Below are positions 61,456 to 64,000 of a DNA stretch of 64,000 nucleotides, in pieces (the first letter of the stretch is position 1; the number at the start of each line of letters is the position of its first letter). Location: contig JAFKKG010000011.1 of the NCBI GenBank assembly GCA_017305715.1, positions 248,001 through 312,000 on the forward strand, given 5' to 3'. The notes under the pieces are model-generated. The model saw only the letters and a program-made list of their open reading frames with translations. It ran no database searches and was not told the origin of the DNA. Source of the DNA: Hyphomicrobiales bacterium (GTDB lineage Bacteria > Pseudomonadota > Alphaproteobacteria > Rhizobiales > Xanthobacteraceae). Both the position numbers and the translations under genes were made by a program.

Positions 61456-61663
61456 GTTGAGTGCGCGCCGTTTGCGTAACGTGGTTCCGGTGCTGGTGGA
61501 GCAGCGCAATATTCTGGTCGCCGGCGGCGTATCCTTTGCAGGCCATTTGCTCGATCTGGCGATCATGCAGTTGCGCCTGACGCTCAACGAGATTTCCGAC
61601 GACGAATTGTCCGAATTCTCCAACGCGCTCAGCGTCGGCGTGAGTAGCGAATCGACGGATTGA
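61448..61663 (+). CDS. Small hypothetical protein, 71 aa, in the LysR-divergent operon
   Basis: A short acidic-ended protein: MDELSARRLRNVVPVLVEQRNILV, then LLDLAIMQLRLTLNEISDDELSEFS. It overlaps the isochorismatase gene by 8 bases. The helical pattern and length suggest a small binding or regulatory protein; nothing more is known. Its open frame extends upstream within the preceding gene, but coupling favours the ATG at 61448. Confidence 0.6.
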   Translation: MDELSARRLRNVVPVLVEQRNILVAGGVSFAGHLLDLAIMQLRLTLNEISDDELSEFSNALSVGVSSESTD

Positions 61664-61691
61664 TCCCGCTCGCCCTTGTAGGAGTCCAGGC

Positions 61692-62891
61692 ATGCCGGAA
61701 CGCAGGTGGATCATCCTCGCGGCGTTATTCGCGTCCCGCGCTGCGATCGGATTCCAGTTCCAGTCGGTCGGATCGGCTGCCAATCTCCTGATGGCCGATC
61801 TCGGCATCGGCTATTCGCAAGTCGGCATGCTGCTCGGCGCCTATATGCTGCCCGGTGTCATCGTCGCCTTCCCGGCCGGACTGCTCGGCAGCCGGGGCCG
61901 CGAAAAGATGCTCGGGATCGCGGGCCTGCTGTTGATGGCTGCATCCGGCCTCGCCTTGAGCTATTCGGGCGATCTCGCCTTCGCGCTGGTTGCGCGCATC
62001 ATCGGCGGCGTCGGGGGGACCATCGTGGGCCTGGTCGCGACCAAAATGGTGGCGGATTGGTTCGAGAGCAGCGAGATGGTGCTGGCGATGTCGCTGCTGC
62101 AGATGAGCTGGCCGTTCGGCGCCATGGTCGCGCTGCCGATCCAGGCCCTGATCGGGCAATCGTTCGGCTGGCATGGCGTGATGGCGTCGGGCGCGATCTG
62201 CTCGGTGGCGGTGCTGCTCGCATTTGCGATGATTCCGCGCGCCGCCCAGCCGATCCAGGCGGTCGCCGTCGGCCGAGGCCGGCTGGCCCGTGCGGCGCGG
62301 CTGCCGGTGATCGTATCGGGCGTCATCTGGGGCGCGATGAATCTCGCCGGCGTGCTGTTCTTCAGCTACGCGCCGCTGTTGATGGTGGCGCAGGGTTCCT
62401 CGCCGACGATCGCGGCGTCGCTCACCAGCCTCGCGATCTGGTGCATCATTCTCGCCATTCCGGCCGGCGGCTACCTGGTCAACCGCTCGGGCCGGCCGAT
62501 CAGCGCGATCGTCGGCTGCAGCCTGATCGGAGCCGCGGCATTGCTGCTGTTCGTGGCGGATTTCCACCCGACGATTTCCTGCCTGATCTTCGGCCTCTCG
62601 ATTGGTCCGATGTCGGGCGCGATCCTGTCGCTGCCGACACGGGTGCTCGAACCGGTCGACCGGTCGGTGGGTTTTGGCCTGTTCTATACCTGCTTCTACG
62701 TGCTGATGGCGGCAGGACCCCTGGCCGCCGGGCGCCTGCAGGACGCCTTCGACTCGCCCTCGGCGGCGCTGGTCGCCGGTGCCGCGCTGCTGGCATCGAT
62801 GGTGCCGCTGCTCGCGCTGTTCTGGTCGGTGTCGAGGCGCCGCGAAGACGCCCAGGCCGGCCACCCGGCAAAGCTACGCGCGGTGTCGTAG
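61692..62891 (+). CDS. MFS transporter (CynX/NimT-like)
   Basis: A 399-residue inner-membrane protein with about 12 helices. FASRAAIGFQFQSVGSAANLLMADLGIGYSQVGMLLGAYMLPGVIVAFPAGLLGSRGREKMLG covers helices 1-2 and the loop motif, and FESSEMVLAMSLLQMSWPFGAM is the central part. The branch includes cyanate/nitroimidazole-type transporters. Being the last gene of the LysR-divergent operon, it probably moves the substrate or product of the GNAT and isochorismatase-like enzymes. Confidence 0.82.
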   Translation: MPERRWIILAALFASRAAIGFQFQSVGSAANLLMADLGIGYSQVGMLLGAYMLPGVIVAFPAGLLGSRGREKMLGIAGLLLMAASGLALSYSGDLAFALVARIIGGVGGTIVGLVATKMVADWFESSEMVLAMSLLQMSWPFGAMVALPIQALIGQSFGWHGVMASGAICSVAVLLAFAMIPRAAQPIQAVAVGRGRLARAARLPVIVSGVIWGAMNLAGVLFFSYAPLLMVAQGSSPTIAASLTSLAIWCIILAIPAGGYLVNRSGRPISAIVGCSLIGAAALLLFVADFHPTISCLIFGLSIGPMSGAILSLPTRVLEPVDRSVGFGLFYTCFYVLMAAGPLAAGRLQDAFDSPSAALVAGAALLASMVPLLALFWSVSRRREDAQAGHPAKLRAVS

Positions 62892-62930
62892 CGCGGCCTC
62901 GGCATCATTGATCTCTGATTGACGCCGGTT

Positions 62931-63404
62931 TCACGCCGTCAGCGCCTGCGCGATCGCGCCCAGCGCTTTCACCGCGGCGCCCGGATCGAGTTCGATCTGC
63001 AATCCGCGCTGCCCGCCATTGAGGAAGACGGTGGCGTGGCCGAGCGCCGACGCCTCGATCGCCACCGGCACGCGCTTCTTCTGCCCGAACGGCGAGATGC
63101 CGCCGACATGATAGCCGGTGAGGCGTTCGGCATCGGCCGGGCGCATCATCTTCGCCGCCTTGCCGCCGAAGGCTGCCGCCAGTTTCTTCATGCTGACTTC
63201 GCCGTCGGACGGCACCACGACGCAGACCGGCTTGCCGTCGATTTCGGCCATCAGCGTCTTGAGCATCCGCGCAGGCTCGACGCCGAGCGCTTCGGCTGCC
63301 TGCAGGCCGATGCTCTCCGCGCCGGAATCATAGACGTAAACATGCAGCGCGAATTTCACGCCGAGCTTTTCCAGCGCCTTGGTCGCAGGGGTGGTTTTCG
63401 ACAT
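62931..63404 (-). CDS. ybaK: Cys-tRNA(Pro)/aminoacyl-tRNA deacylase YbaK family
   Basis: A 157-residue editing enzyme. KTTPATKALEKLGVKFALHVYVYD is the YbaK start, and LGVEPARMLKTLMAEIDGKPVCVVVPSDGEVSMKKLAAAFGGKAAKMM contains the conserved lysine and the PxxGxVSxKKLA segment. YHVGGISPFGQKKRVPV is the GGxSPxG motif of the group. It frees tRNA(Pro) mischarged with cysteine. Convergent with the MFS gene. A dispersed-repeat fragment (GCATGATCCGGAAA) lies between it and purA at 63591. Confidence 0.92.
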   Translation of the reverse strand: MSKTTPATKALEKLGVKFALHVYVYDSGAESIGLQAAEALGVEPARMLKTLMAEIDGKPVCVVVPSDGEVSMKKLAAAFGGKAAKMMRPADAERLTGYHVGGISPFGQKKRVPVAIEASALGHATVFLNGGQRGLQIELDPGAAVKALGAIAQALTA

Positions 63405-63691
63405 CCGAAAAGATTACTCCGAATTCACCCGATCGCCTTGCCGCGGCCACAAATTTTCCGGGGATATCAATGGCTTGGATGCAGTCTAAGATGCCATAAT
63501 ACTCCCTTCTTGCTTGCGTCGGTAGCTCGCATCCTTTATCCGGTGGTATGCCTCGCATCCGAGCGGCCCTGGCCGCGCTTTAGGCTGGGCGCATGATCCG
63601 GAAAGCACGCCCTTGGGTCCATCCAGGGGAGGGTGCGTTATCGAACGGGCCATGCTCGAACCATGAGATTTGCAGAGGGAATACCTTAGAA

Positions 63692-64000
<309 letters not shown>

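Overview
The window looks like a stretch of chromosome from a Bradyrhizobium or a close Bradyrhizobiaceae relative (Alphaproteobacteria, Rhizobiales). The evidence is the GC-rich coding sequence, the hmuVUT / hemP / hmuR / hmuQ / exbBD-tonB haem cluster in the arrangement known from Bradyrhizobium japonicum, a serC leader RNA of the alphaproteobacterial type, DUF992 proteins, porin-like beta-barrel proteins, many solute-binding proteins, and several families of palindromic intergenic repeats. No rRNA, tRNA, CRISPR array, transposase or prophage gene was seen.

Layout. 1-4451: the 3' part of a class I aminotransferase, two DUF992 secreted proteins and an EF-G-like GTPase. 4664-9720: a DUF1275 membrane protein, a shikimate dehydrogenase, two tandem paralogous periplasmic proteins, an OsmC-like protein and an FMN-dependent alpha-hydroxy-acid dehydrogenase. 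9825-15752: a 63-aa protein, glmM, a fosmidomycin-resistance-type MFS pump, two outer-membrane beta-barrel proteins and a GNAT acetyltransferase. 16165-19826: the serine operon (serC leader RNA, serC, an SseB-family gene, serA). 20040-23183: a DUF4139 protein and a phytase-like secreted esterase. 23303-32186: the haem-iron cluster, with hemP-hmuTUV on one strand and hmuR-hmuQ-hutX-exbB-exbD-tonB on the other.

32378-36861 is the most interesting part. It is a compact ribosomally synthesised peptide (RiPP) locus directly after tonB. It holds a precursor with a nitrile-hydratase-like leader and a GGG junction, a JmjC/cupin-type iron(II) oxygenase, a TfuA protein and a YcaO enzyme. A convergent MFS exporter follows. 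The core peptide has no cysteine, so thiazole formation is excluded; the YcaO-TfuA pair points to backbone thioamidation, and the oxygenase suggests an added hydroxylation.

38249-64000: an SDR epimerase with a divergent XRE regulator, a HigBA-type toxin-antitoxin pair with a palindromic operator, a sugar ABC transporter without an ATPase gene, a 2-hydroxyacid dehydrogenase and a chemoreceptor. After these come orphan TctC and TRAP binding proteins, two paralogous EamA permeases, a TetR regulator with a divergent membrane protein, an acyltransferase, a second FMN oxidase, an orphan MCE/MlaD protein and a PEP-CTERM-type protein. The end carries a divergent LysR locus (XRE-LysR against GNAT-isochorismatase-small protein-MFS), ybaK and the 5' part of purA.

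Most genes are housekeeping, transport or regulatory genes in short operons. The haem genes form one functional unit: outer-membrane receptor, TonB energisation, periplasmic binding, inner-membrane ABC import, then cytosolic carriage and degradation. The RiPP locus has its own predicted promoter with a CRP-like site.
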